Shown piece by piece: positions 1 through 8,182 of a stretch of DNA of 8,977 nt. The stretch spans positions 1-8,977 of the forward strand of contig CAJLWO010000074.1 of NCBI GenBank assembly GCA_905210435.1. Reading direction: 5' to 3'. The DNA comes from an uncultured Bacteroidales bacterium (GTDB taxonomy: Bacteria > Bacteroidota > Bacteroidia > Bacteroidales > Muribaculaceae). Below the pieces are notes generated by a model. It saw nothing but the letters and a program-made list of their open reading frames with translations, ran no database searches and was not told where the DNA came from. The position numbers and the translations under genes are program-made. The stretch's first letter is position 1. Each line of letters opens with the position of its first letter.

Positions 1-18
1 GCTGAATTTTTCAAACAT
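1..18 (-). CDS. Possible start of a divergent gene, running off the left edge
   Basis: Read on the minus strand from 18 to 1, the sequence gives ATG and five further codons (MFEKFS). An in-frame TAG lies 11 codons upstream of this ATG, so it is the first available start in its frame. The upstream stretch is A-rich (gcgaaa just before the ATG), as is common before Bacteroidota starts. A divergent gene here would also explain the 168-nt gap before tamB. Six codons are far too few to identify a product, and the open frame could be chance. Confidence 0.3.
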
Positions 19-62
19 TTTCGCTAATATTGCACTTGCCCTTGGACTCTACAATGTGAAAT

Positions 63-70
63 AAAAGATA
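63..70 (-). promoter_or_regulatory. Weak -7-like box for the possible divergent gene
   Basis: On the minus strand this reads TATCTTTT, matching seven of eight positions of the Bacteroidota -7 consensus TANNTTTG. It lies about 45 nt upstream of the possible minus-strand ATG at 18, a plausible leader length. There is no good -33 TTG at the usual spacing, since the nearest TTG is only 11 nt away. This is a weak call that depends on the divergent gene being real. Confidence 0.2.
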
Positions 71-125
71 GTCGGGCACGGCAATTTTTGCAGGGGAAGA
101 TGGATGTAGTTATAGGAAATTTGCG

Positions 126-133
126 TAACTTTG
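126..133 (+). promoter_or_regulatory. Bacteroidota -7 promoter box upstream of tamB
   Basis: TAACTTTG matches TANNTTTG exactly, the -7 element recognised by the Bacteroidota primary sigma factor. Transcription would start around 140, leaving a leader of roughly 45 nt before the tamB ATG at 187. No convincing -33 TTTG lies 19-21 nt upstream (the sequence near 102-106 is ggatg), so the promoter may be weak or activator-dependent. No comparable box was found in the gaps before tsaD, the glycosyltransferase, cinA or the TPR gene, so this promoter may drive the whole run. Confidence 0.6.
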
Positions 134-170
134 TATGCTTTGCCTGAATGTAGATTTACGCTGTTTCGGC

Positions 171-176
171 AGAAGG
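171..176 (+). promoter_or_regulatory. Shine-Dalgarno-like AGAAGG before tamB
   Basis: AGAAGG ends 10 nt before the ATG at 187. It is purine-rich and somewhat far from the start. It is the only SD-like site in front of any gene here, and it supports 187 rather than the internal ATG at 229 as the tamB start. Confidence 0.4.
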
Positions 177-186
177 TATCATTGCA

Positions 187-3100
187 ATGAAATTAAAGGG
201 AATATTCAAAATAATACGCGGGGTGGTGATGACATGCATTGTCCTCGCTGTAGTCGTGCCGGCATTGCTGTATGTGGCGTTATCGCTGCCTTGGATTCAG
301 GATGCGATACGCGAGAAATGTGAAGATGTGCTCAGCGAGGAACTCGGCGTGGAGGTCACTGTCGGCGACCTCGGACTGCGCCCGTTCAACAGGGCGACGA
401 TACGCGAAGTGGCTATTGTCAACGAAGGCGACACGCTGATGAAAGTAGACCGCATGGGTGCCGGCATCAATATTTACGAACTTGTAATGCACGGAAAGAT
501 TGCGGTGGACTATGCCGAACTGACCGGTCTCGACATGCGCCTGCACCGCGCTACGCCCGACGCTCCTCTCAACATACAGCCTGTAATCGACGCACTGTCG
601 GGTAAAAACGAGCGGAAAGAGCCGACGAAATTCGACGTGCGCATCAATACCGTAGTCATACGACGGTCGACCGTCAGCTATGACGTAGAGTCGGCGCCAT
701 ATCCCGGACGCGGCGTATTCGACAAAAACCATATACGCATCTACAATCTGCGCGCCGACCTCAACATACCGCGACTGAGCAATGACTACTGCCGCGTCAA
801 TCTCAAGCGGCTGGCTTTCGCCGAGCAATCGGGAATGGAGATAACCGACCTGCATTCGGGATTCTGCTATTCACCCGAAGAAATCGGATGGGAGAACATG
901 GTCATAGAGATGCCGGGGTCAAAAATCGAGCCTATGGATTTAAAGGAATCACTGACGTCGCTCGGTGGTATCGCAACAGGGATTTCGGGACGTTCGCTCA
1001 ATCTCGGCTTCAAACCCGGCAGCCATATCCATCTCCCCGACATCGCCCCCCTCGCGCCGGAACTTACAGGAGTCAACGCGACGCTCAATTTCAATATCGA
1101 CATCGAAGCGGGACCTGACCGCATCAATCTGAAAGATATAGCCATAACCGACAACAGCGGAGAACTTGCAATCGCCCTGCATAACGGCATTATAAACAAT
1201 CCGCTTGACAGGGAGAAACTTCACTATAAGGTCAATGACCTGTCGGTGAGAATAGGAGGAAAACTCCACAACCTTCTTGCTGAAATGAATCTGCCGTTGC
1301 CCAACAACATAAATCTGCCCGAAGGGATTACACTCAAAGGCAACGCAGAGGGCAACGCGAAGTCAGGACGCGCGAAAGCCGATGTCACCCTCGACGACGG
1401 CTTCATGACCGCGCAGATGGCATATATGAAGCCGAACGACAACACTCCGTTGTCGGCCAAATTTGGCATAACTGCGAAAAACATCAGTCTGCGCGAGGCT
1501 CTCGGGCGCGACGACCTCGGTGCGCTCAACGGTAATTTCAAAGGGGAAGCCACTCTCGCAGGACGCATGAGCAAAGCGCATCTCGAAGGGGAAATCACCG
1601 ACTTCACCTACCGAGGACACAACTACGCGCAGCTCATGGCGGCACTTGATTACAAGGCAGGGGCTTTTGACGGCAACGCCACGCTTTCCGACGCCGCCGG
1701 CACCATAGATGCGGCATTCCGCGGCGCGATGACTCCGGGGAAAGAGAATCTGAGACTGTCGGCATCACTCGACAATGTCAATCTCAACGGTCTCAATCTG
1801 ACCGACAAATACGAGGGCTATCTGCTCAACGCGCACATTGAAGCCGACCTCGAGGGAGCACTCCCCGACCGCGCCGACGGCACAATACGCATAAGCGGCC
1901 TCGACATTTCGTCGGAACATGACAAATCACTTTCTATCGGCGACATAACACTTACAAGCAAGGCTTCGGAACTCCCGCGGCGCCTTGAGCTCGAAAGCGA
2001 CATCATCAACGGCGACATCACCGGCGACTTCCGCTTTGCCACCCTGATACCGGCTCTGCGCGACATCGCCATGCATGCCCTGCCGGCGCTGTCCGCTTCT
2101 CCCGCTGCGACAAAAGGGCACTATCCCGCCGACAGCGCCGGCAACGATTTCAATTTCGATTTCAGGCTCGACAATCTCGACGGCGTGACTGAATTTTTCA
2201 ACCTCCCCGTATATGCCATATATCCGATCGACATCGACGGCAATATCGACGCAGCCACGTCGCAGGCAACGCTCAATGTCGACGCCCCCTATCTGCGACA
2301 GGGCAACAAACTCATCGAGGGGACGCAGCTCACGGCGCTTATCGACGGTGCGGAAGGCGTGGACCGTGCGGTGCTCAACACCTCATTCCCGTCGAAAGAC
2401 GGCATGACGGCCGTCACCCTCGCGATGCAGGCCAGGGAGAATGTGGTGGACACCGATGTCAAGTGGAAGATTGACCGACAGCGCGAATACAGCGGAGCGG
2501 TATCCATGTCGACATTGGTCGACAGATACGCCGGCGAACTCAATACCTACACCGACCTGCACCGGTCGACCATGACATTCAATGACTCGGTATGGACAAT
2601 AGCACCGGCCCTGATTGTCACCCACGGAATGTCACGGATAAATATTTCCGACATCAACGTCAGCCGTCAGAACCAGTTTGTAAAGGTCAACGGGACCGTA
2701 TCGCATGACCCCGATGATGTAGTTGACATCGATGTGCTCAATCTCAACCTCGACTACATATTCGAGGCTGTCGGCATAGACAAGGTAATGCTCGGAGGAG
2801 ATGCCACGGGAAGGCTCACAGCGTCGAGTCTGCTGACCGACGCGCCGCACCTGTCAACCGATGGCATACACGTCACCGACATAAGCTACAACCGGTGCGT
2901 GCTCGGCGACGCCGACGTGCTGTCGTGGTGGGACAACGACCTCAAGGCCGTAGCCATAGACGGAACTATCCATCAGCCCAACGGCAAGACGGCTAAAGTA
3001 GAGGGTGAGATATTCCCGTTGAGCTCATCGCTCGACATACGCCTTAAGCCCGACGAGACACCCGTAGGATTCATGGAGGAGTACATGAAGGCTTTCGCTT

Positions 3101-4863
3101 CCGACATAAGCGGTCTCGGCTCGGGGTCGGCCCGCATTTTCGGCACATTTTCCGACATCGATATGGAAGGCGACATCTACGTCAAGGACCTGCGCCTTAA
3201 ACTGGACTTCACCAACACCTACTTCACGGCATCCGACTCAATCAAAATCACCCCCAGGAAGATACGTCTCGAGGATGTGACACTGAGCGATCCCTACGGA
3301 CACACGGCGCGTCTTGACGGCACGGTAAAGCATGAGTTTTTCCGTAATCCGACATTCGATTTCGCCATCTCCGACGCACGCGGTATGCTCGTATATGACG
3401 AATCGCCCAAGCAGAACGCCGACTGGTACGGCAAGATATTCGTCAACGGTGGCGCCACAATCAAAGGGGAGCCGGGCGTGGTGAAAATCGATGTAGAGGC
3501 CACGACCACCGCAGGGTCGACATTCTCGTTCGTACTTTCCGAACTTGAGATAGCCGATGAGTATACATTCCTCACATTCCGCGACAAGGATGCCCCGGCA
3601 GTGGAAGAGGAGGAAGTTAAGGTCGACGAACGCCTCGGCGCGGTAGAGCACCTGCGCGCGCTGCTCAACAAACCGGCCGACGAGGAGTCGTCGGACTATA
3701 TCATCGAACTGCGCGTCAACATTACGCCCGAAGCCGAGATAATCCTGGTGATGGACCCTGTGGGAGGCGACCGCATACGCTCGCACGGACAGGGAAATAT
3801 GCGCATGGTTTACACGTCGGCCGACAACGACCTGCGCATGTTCGGCACATACACGCTCGACCGCGGCACGTACAACTTCACGCTGCAGGACATCATCATA
3901 AAGGATTTCATAATCAACTCCGGAAGCCAGATCGCGTTTACCGGCGACCCGCTGACCGCGCGCCTCAACATCGAGGCCATATATCCGCTCAACGCCAACC
4001 TCAGCGACCTCGACGAGTCGTTCCTTCAGGACAAGGAGCTCAACCGCACGAACGTACCTGTTCATGCCGTGCTGAGGGTAAGGGGCGACATACAGCAGCC
4101 CGAAATCAGCTTTGACCTTGCGTTCCCCACCCTCACGTCAGACACCTACCGCAAGGTGCGTTCCATCGTGAGCACCGAGGAGATGATGAACCGGCAGATA
4201 ATATATCTGCTCGCGCTCAACCGCTTCTATACACCGGATTATATGACATCGACAACGAAGGGCAATGAACTGTTCTCGGTGGCGTCGTCGACCATATCGT
4301 CACAGCTGAGCAACATTCTCGGCCATCTGAGCGACAACTGGAGCGTGTCGCCCAATTTCCGCAGCGACCGCGGCGACTTCTCCGACATGGAGGTCGACGT
4401 GGCCCTTTCGAGCCGACTGCTCAACAACCGCCTTCTGCTCAACGGCAACTTCGGCTATCGCGACAATCTGATGAACTCCAACCAGTTTATCGGCGACTTC
4501 CAGATTGAATACCTGCTCAACCGCACTGGCTCCATCAGGCTCAAGGCATATAATTTCTACAACGACCAGAATTACTATCTGCGCACGGCCGACACGACGC
4601 AGGGCGTAGGCGTGATGTTCAAGAAAGATTTCGACAACATTTTCTCATTCCTGCGTGCATGGAGAAGGAAAAAACCGGCAATTACTGACGACGGAGACAA
4701 AGACGAGGCTAGCGACGGTGACAGTGATACACACAGCACGGCTGACGCCGATAAGGATGACGTGCAGCATGACCGTGCGCCTTTCCGGCCGACCGAGCCG
4801 GCTGACACGGCGATACACTCCGGCGACTCCACGGCGGTACCGCTTCTGCAGTTCAAAAATTAA
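187..4863 (+). CDS. tamB: TamB-family translocation/assembly module protein (AsmA-like/DUF490)
   Basis: This 1558-residue protein is anchored in the inner membrane and should span the periplasm. The TamB/AsmA-like family forms long beta-groove bridges that carry phospholipid to the outer membrane and support outer-membrane protein assembly. In Bacteroidota its expected partner is the lipoprotein TamL, which is not seen in this window. The N-terminus has basic residues (MKLKGIFKIIR) and one hydrophobic helix at about residues 11-33. A very long, beta-rich, Asn/Asp/Leu-rich body follows without further membrane segments. The C-terminal TamB domain runs from about residue 1200 to 1490 and includes DLRMFGTYTLDRGTYNF, DPLTARLNIEAIYPL and RQIIYLLALNRFY. 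The family motifs end near residue 1490; about 68 hydrophilic, Asp-rich residues follow (see findings). The ATG at 187 is chosen because it keeps the basic segment before the helix and has an SD-like site; ATG 229 would start inside the helix. This is probably the first gene of the operon, 36 nt before tsaD. Confidence 0.93.
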   Translation: MKLKGIFKIIRGVVMTCIVLAVVVPALLYVALSLPWIQDAIREKCEDVLSEELGVEVTVGDLGLRPFNRATIREVAIVNEGDTLMKVDRMGAGINIYELVMHGKIAVDYAELTGLDMRLHRATPDAPLNIQPVIDALSGKNERKEPTKFDVRINTVVIRRSTVSYDVESAPYPGRGVFDKNHIRIYNLRADLNIPRLSNDYCRVNLKRLAFAEQSGMEITDLHSGFCYSPEEIGWENMVIEMPGSKIEPMDLKESLTSLGGIATGISGRSLNLGFKPGSHIHLPDIAPLAPELTGVNATLNFNIDIEAGPDRINLKDIAITDNSGELAIALHNGIINNPLDREKLHYKVNDLSVRIGGKLHNLLAEMNLPLPNNINLPEGITLKGNAEGNAKSGRAKADVTLDDGFMTAQMAYMKPNDNTPLSAKFGITAKNISLREALGRDDLGALNGNFKGEATLAGRMSKAHLEGEITDFTYRGHNYAQLMAALDYKAGAFDGNATLSDAAGTIDAAFRGAMTPGKENLRLSASLDNVNLNGLNLTDKYEGYLLNAHIEADLEGALPDRADGTIRISGLDISSEHDKSLSIGDITLTSKASELPRRLELESDIINGDITGDFRFATLIPALRDIAMHALPALSASPAATKGHYPADSAGNDFNFDFRLDNLDGVTEFFNLPVYAIYPIDIDGNIDAATSQATLNVDAPYLRQGNKLIEGTQLTALIDGAEGVDRAVLNTSFPSKDGMTAVTLAMQARENVVDTDVKWKIDRQREYSGAVSMSTLVDRYAGELNTYTDLHRSTMTFNDSVWTIAPALIVTHGMSRINISDINVSRQNQFVKVNGTVSHDPDDVVDIDVLNLNLDYIFEAVGIDKVMLGGDATGRLTASSLLTDAPHLSTDGIHVTDISYNRCVLGDADVLSWWDNDLKAVAIDGTIHQPNGKTAKVEGEIFPLSSSLDIRLKPDETPVGFMEEYMKAFASDISGLGSGSARIFGTFSDIDMEGDIYVKDLRLKLDFTNTYFTASDSIKITPRKIRLEDVTLSDPYGHTARLDGTVKHEFFRNPTFDFAISDARGMLVYDESPKQNADWYGKIFVNGGATIKGEPGVVKIDVEATTTAGSTFSFVLSELEIADEYTFLTFRDKDAPAVEEEEVKVDERLGAVEHLRALLNKPADEESSDYIIELRVNITPEAEIILVMDPVGGDRIRSHGQGNMRMVYTSADNDLRMFGTYTLDRGTYNFTLQDIIIKDFIINSGSQIAFTGDPLTARLNIEAIYPLNANLSDLDESFLQDKELNRTNVPVHAVLRVRGDIQQPEISFDLAFPTLTSDTYRKVRSIVSTEEMMNRQIIYLLALNRFYTPDYMTSTTKGNELFSVASSTISSQLSNILGHLSDNWSVSPNFRSDRGDFSDMEVDVALSSRLLNNRLLLNGNFGYRDNLMNSNQFIGDFQIEYLLNRTGSIRLKAYNFYNDQNYYLRTADTTQGVGVMFKKDFDNIFSFLRAWRRKKPAITDDGDKDEASDGDSDTHSTADADKDDVQHDRAPFRPTEPADTAIHSGDSTAVPLLQFKN

Positions 4864-4899
4864 GAAACGATTGTAAAAACAGATAAATAGCATCATAAA

Positions 4900-5916
4900 A
4901 TGAGCGTAACAATACTTGGTATAGAATCGTCATGCGACGATACGTCGGCGGCTGTAATCCGCGACGGGATATTGCTTTCCAACGTCATAGCATCACAGAG
5001 CGTGCATGAGGAATACGGCGGCGTGGTGCCCGAACTCGCATCGCGCGCCCACCAGCAGAACATCGTTCCGGTGGTCGACACGGCTCTTCGCCGGGCCGGC
5101 ATACAGGCTTCCGACCTGAGCGCGATAGCGTTTACACGCGGTCCGGGGCTGCTCGGTTCGCTCCTTGTTGGCACTTCATTTGCCAAAGGTATGTCGCTCG
5201 GGCTCAGGATACCGATAGTGGATGTCAACCACCTGCACGGGCATGTGCTGTCGCATTTCATACGCCGGCAGCCTGACGACACGGTACCGGAATACCCGTT
5301 TCTGTGCCTGCTCATATCGGGTGGCAACTCGCAGATAATCCTCGTGAAAAACTATAACGACATGGAGATACTCGGGCGCACCATCGACGATGCGGCCGGC
5401 GAGGCGTTTGACAAGTGCGCCAAGGTGATGGGACTCCCCTATCCCGGCGGACCGCATATCGACCGCCACGCTGCCAACGGCAATCCCGACCGTTTCAAAT
5501 TCGCCAAGCCGCACATACCGGGCTACGACTACAGTTTCAGCGGGCTGAAGACTTCGTTCCTCTACACACTGCGCGACAACGTGGCCGTCGACCCCGAGTT
5601 CATAACCAAAAATATCGATGACCTCGCGGCATCGCTGCAGCGTACCATAATCGAGATACTGATAAACAAACTCGACAAGGCGGTGAAAGCCACCGGCGTC
5701 AGGACGGTAGCCATAGGCGGAGGCGTATCGGCCAACTCGGGCATACGCGCGGCCATAGCAGACTATTGCCAACGCCGCGGCCTAAAGGCTTTCATACCCG
5801 AACGCGTATTCACCACCGACAACGCGGCAATGGTGGCCATCGCGGGCTATTTCAAATATCTCGACAAACAATTCTGCGCCTACGACGCGGCTCCCTTCGC
5901 ACGCGTCGGCGTGTAA
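4900..5916 (+). CDS. tsaD: tRNA N6-adenosine threonylcarbamoyltransferase TsaD
   Basis: TsaD transfers the threonylcarbamoyl group from threonylcarbamoyl-AMP to A37 of ANN-decoding tRNAs, forming t6A. It works in the cytoplasm with TsaB and TsaE, using the product of TsaC; none of these partners is in the window. At 338 residues it has the normal family length. All hallmarks are present: GIESSCDDTSAAVI at residues 7-20, HEEYGGVVPELASRAH at 36-51, GPGLLGSLLVG at 81-91, and NHLHGH with metal-ligand histidines at 111 and 115. Further motifs are LLISGGNSQ at 137-145, the DDAAGEAFDK stretch at 163-172, FSGLKT at 213-218, GGGVSANSG at 273-281, and TTDNAAM at 305-311 with the metal-ligand Asp307. 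Nothing suggests loss of function. The start has no Shine-Dalgarno but is A/T-rich (catcataaa), typical of the phylum. It lies 36 nt after tamB and 13 nt before the glycosyltransferase, so it is very likely cotranscribed with both. Confidence 0.98.
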   Translation: MSVTILGIESSCDDTSAAVIRDGILLSNVIASQSVHEEYGGVVPELASRAHQQNIVPVVDTALRRAGIQASDLSAIAFTRGPGLLGSLLVGTSFAKGMSLGLRIPIVDVNHLHGHVLSHFIRRQPDDTVPEYPFLCLLISGGNSQIILVKNYNDMEILGRTIDDAAGEAFDKCAKVMGLPYPGGPHIDRHAANGNPDRFKFAKPHIPGYDYSFSGLKTSFLYTLRDNVAVDPEFITKNIDDLAASLQRTIIEILINKLDKAVKATGVRTVAIGGGVSANSGIRAAIADYCQRRGLKAFIPERVFTTDNAAMVAIAGYFKYLDKQFCAYDAAPFARVGV

Positions 5917-5929
5917 CCTGCATACCGAT

Positions 5930-6898
5930 ATGATTTCCGTTATTATTCCGGCATACAACGTTGAGAAATACATCGGTGCATGCCTTGACTCCGTATTGGC
6001 ACAGGAAGGTGTCGATATGGAAATAATTGTCGTCGACGATGAATCGACCGACAGCACGCGTGACATCATACGCCGATATGCACGACAGCACAGCTGTATA
6101 AAAGCACTCGACTGCCGGCACGGCGGCCCTTCGGCCGCACGCAACACTGCGTTGCGGCACTCCACGGGCGAATGGCTTGCAATGGTCGACGGTGACGACA
6201 TGCTTGCACCCGGAGCGCTGAAAAAAATGCTACACGCCGCCAATGCCGCCGACGGGATTGACATTGTTGTGGGCAGATATCGCAGTTTTACTGATAAACT
6301 GAAGGTCGTTACGCCCGTGGATAAGGATGATGTTCTCTTTTTCTCAGGGAAAGACGCCACGGAAATCATGCTCTATCAAAAGCATTACTACGACAGAATA
6401 AATCCGTCGGCGTGGGGAAAACTATACAGGAAAAACGTATGGCTGAATGTTACATTCACTGAAGGATTAATATATGAAGACCTCCAGTTAATACCCCGCA
6501 TATTCCTCGATACTCTCAGGATAGCCGTCATTGACGATATTGTGTATGGATACCGCAGAAATGACAACAGCCTGCTACACACTTTTTCGAAAAGTCGTCT
6601 TGACGCATTAAAAGCGACCGCACGTCTGTGCGACTGTTTTGCCGGCGATAAAAAGCTGTGCAAAGCCGCGCGCTCACGTCATTTCAGTGCGGCGTTCAAC
6701 CTGTGGCTGCTGATAGAAGTCAACAATCCATCCATGGCAGCCGAGATGGCCGAATGCCGCCGTGTGGTACGACAGCTCGCCGTGAGCCAGCTGTTCGGGC
6801 GCAAGGTCAGGCTGAAAAACCGTATCGGCGCCCTGCTGCAATATTTCCCGTTTATATTCAAATCAACTTACTTGTGTAAAAAATTACTGGCAAAATGA
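5930..6898 (+). CDS. Family 2 glycosyltransferase (GT-A fold)
   Basis: This 322-residue enzyme should transfer a sugar from a nucleotide-sugar donor to a growing glycan at the inner face of the cytoplasmic membrane. The GT2 domain is clear: VSVIIPAYNVEKYI-like N-terminus (ISVIIPAYNVEKYI) at residues 2-15, VVDDESTDST at 34-43, GGPSAARNTAL at 65-75, and the DxD region VDGDD at 86-90. WGKLYRK at 162-168 and YEDL at 182-185, probably carrying the catalytic-base ED pair, complete the set. The last 30 or so residues are basic and hydrophobic, fitting peripheral membrane association; there is no clear transmembrane helix. Donor and acceptor cannot be read from sequence. It starts 13 nt after tsaD, and its TGA overlaps the cinA ATG (ATGA at 6895-6898), which suggests translational coupling. 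Its middle is less GC-rich than its neighbours (about 44% over 6241-6600, hand count), so it may have been acquired. No other glycan gene is nearby. Confidence 0.93.
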   Translation: MISVIIPAYNVEKYIGACLDSVLAQEGVDMEIIVVDDESTDSTRDIIRRYARQHSCIKALDCRHGGPSAARNTALRHSTGEWLAMVDGDDMLAPGALKKMLHAANAADGIDIVVGRYRSFTDKLKVVTPVDKDDVLFFSGKDATEIMLYQKHYYDRINPSAWGKLYRKNVWLNVTFTEGLIYEDLQLIPRIFLDTLRIAVIDDIVYGYRRNDNSLLHTFSKSRLDALKATARLCDCFAGDKKLCKAARSRHFSAAFNLWLLIEVNNPSMAAEMAECRRVVRQLAVSQLFGRKVRLKNRIGALLQYFPFIFKSTYLCKKLLAK

Positions 6899-8136
6899 AA
6901 ACAGCGATAATAGCAATAGGCGACGAACTGCTTATCGGACAGGTCGTCGATACAAACTCGGGAGCCATAGCCCGCATGATTGACCCCGCCGGGTGGAGCG
7001 TGGAGTACGTAAAGGTAATCCACGACGATGCCGACGCCATAACGGCGGCAGTCGACGAAGCATTCCTTGCGGCCGATGTAGTGCTCACCACCGGCGGCCT
7101 CGGCCCGACCAAGGACGACATCACCAAACTCACCCTATGCCGATACTTCGGAGGCGAACTCCGTCATGACCCGACCGTACTCGACAACATCAAGGAGGTG
7201 TTCGCCAAGCGTGGCATTCAGCTCAACGCGCTGACCGAGGCGCAGGCCATGGTGCCTACCTCATGTCGCGTGATACAGAACCGCGTCGGCACGGCGCCCA
7301 TCATGTGGTTCGAGCGCCCCGACGGCAAAGTGCTCGTATCGATGCCCGGAGTGCCGTTCGAGACATTGCAGATGTTTCAGGCGGAAGTATTCCCGCAGCT
7401 GCTGGCAAAATTTCACAGCGACGAGCATATCGCCCACCGCTGCGTCATCGTCGAAGGCCTTACTGAGTCAAAGGTGGCCATGCAGCTCGACGAATGGGAA
7501 GAAGCGCTCCCCGCTTTCGTACATCTCGCCTATCTCCCCAAACCGGGTATAATACGCCTGCGCCTTGACGGACGCCACACCGACGAAGCTCTGCTGCAAT
7601 CGACGCTCGACCGTCTGCACGACGAACTTTGCCGGCGTTTCGCCGACCACCTGCTGGCCGACGACGACATGACGCCCGAGCAATCGCTCTTACGTCGTCT
7701 CCGTGCAAAAGGATATACCGTAGCCACCGCCGAAAGCTGCACCGGAGGCAACATCGCGCACCGCATCACGGCCATTGCCGGCTGCTCCGACTGCTACTAC
7801 GGCTCCGTTGTGTCATACGACAACAAGGTAAAAGTCAATCTGCTCGGCGTCAAGCAGGCATCAATCGAAGAATACGGCGTCGTAAGCGAGCAAGTCGCCG
7901 CGCAGATGGCCGAAGGTGCACGCAAGGCTATCGGTACCGACTGCGCGATTGCCACCTCGGGCATCGCCGGCCCTTCGGGAGCCACACCGGGTAAACCGGT
8001 AGGAACCGTGTGCATAGCCATATCGACTCCGGCGCGCACCGTCGCCGCCACCTACCACTTCCCCGGTACGCGCGACCGTGTCATCGACCGAGCATCGACC
8101 ACCGCCCTCACCCTTTTAGCTATGGAACTGAAATAA
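6895..8136 (+). CDS. cinA: CinA: NMN deamidase with N-terminal MoCF-type (COG1058) domain
   Basis: This 413-residue protein has the usual two-domain CinA layout. The N-terminal MoCF/COG1058-type domain (about 1-170) has AIGDELLIGQVVDTNS at 7-22, TTGGLGPTKDD at 65-75, NRVGTAP at 129-135 and MPGVPFE at 150-156. In characterised relatives this domain is an ADP-ribose pyrophosphatase. After a linker, the C-terminal PncC-type domain (about 258-413) has AESCTGG at 279-285, with the likely catalytic Ser281. It also has VVSYDNKVK at 305-313 and ATSGIAGPSG at 353-362 followed by TPGKPVGTV. PncC converts nicotinamide mononucleotide to nicotinate mononucleotide plus ammonia, salvaging pyridine nucleotides from NAD breakdown. 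The historic name 'competence/damage-inducible' does not imply a competence role here. Both domains look intact. The start overlaps the glycosyltransferase stop by 4 nt and has no Shine-Dalgarno, so translation is probably coupled. Confidence 0.97.
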   Translation: MKTAIIAIGDELLIGQVVDTNSGAIARMIDPAGWSVEYVKVIHDDADAITAAVDEAFLAADVVLTTGGLGPTKDDITKLTLCRYFGGELRHDPTVLDNIKEVFAKRGIQLNALTEAQAMVPTSCRVIQNRVGTAPIMWFERPDGKVLVSMPGVPFETLQMFQAEVFPQLLAKFHSDEHIAHRCVIVEGLTESKVAMQLDEWEEALPAFVHLAYLPKPGIIRLRLDGRHTDEALLQSTLDRLHDELCRRFADHLLADDDMTPEQSLLRRLRAKGYTVATAESCTGGNIAHRITAIAGCSDCYYGSVVSYDNKVKVNLLGVKQASIEEYGVVSEQVAAQMAEGARKAIGTDCAIATSGIAGPSGATPGKPVGTVCIAISTPARTVAATYHFPGTRDRVIDRASTTALTLLAMELK

Positions 8137-8182
8137 TGCGGTAGCTGCAACACTTCAATCGCCGAACATTATCCCGACCACT

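Noticed and set aside
135..323. 62-codon open frame overlapping the tamB start
   Set aside because: Its ATG directly abuts the -7 box, before the expected transcription start, and the frame runs out of phase through the tamB signal region. The Cys-rich peptide has no recognisable family, and tamB explains the DNA.
280..855. 191-codon open frame on the minus strand inside tamB
   Set aside because: It is antisense to the TamB N-terminal region, has no family motif, no promoter and no start context. It is best seen as a shadow of codon bias.
3238..4065. 275-codon open frame on the minus strand inside tamB
   Set aside because: It lies wholly antisense to a strongly supported TamB domain. Its composition (rich in Val, Arg, Tyr, Glu) is what reverse-reading of GC-biased codons produces, and it has no recognisable motif.
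4864..4899. Possible terminator or promoter between tamB and tsaD
   Set aside because: The 36 nt are A/T-rich but hold no hairpin and no TANNTTTG box. They fit simple operon spacing and an A-rich translation start region.
5176..5772. 198-codon open frame on the minus strand inside tsaD
   Set aside because: It is fully antisense to conserved TsaD motifs and shows no domain of its own.
5782..6369. 195-codon minus-strand open frame across the tsaD-glycosyltransferase junction
   Set aside because: It covers the end of TsaD and the catalytic GT2 motifs in antisense. The Ser/Arg-rich translation has no recognisable family.
8137..8182. Possible promoter or terminator between cinA and the TPR gene
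   Set aside because: No TANNTTTG box, no stable hairpin and no T-tract were found in these 46 nt, so no signal can be called. Whether the TPR gene is cotranscribed remains open.
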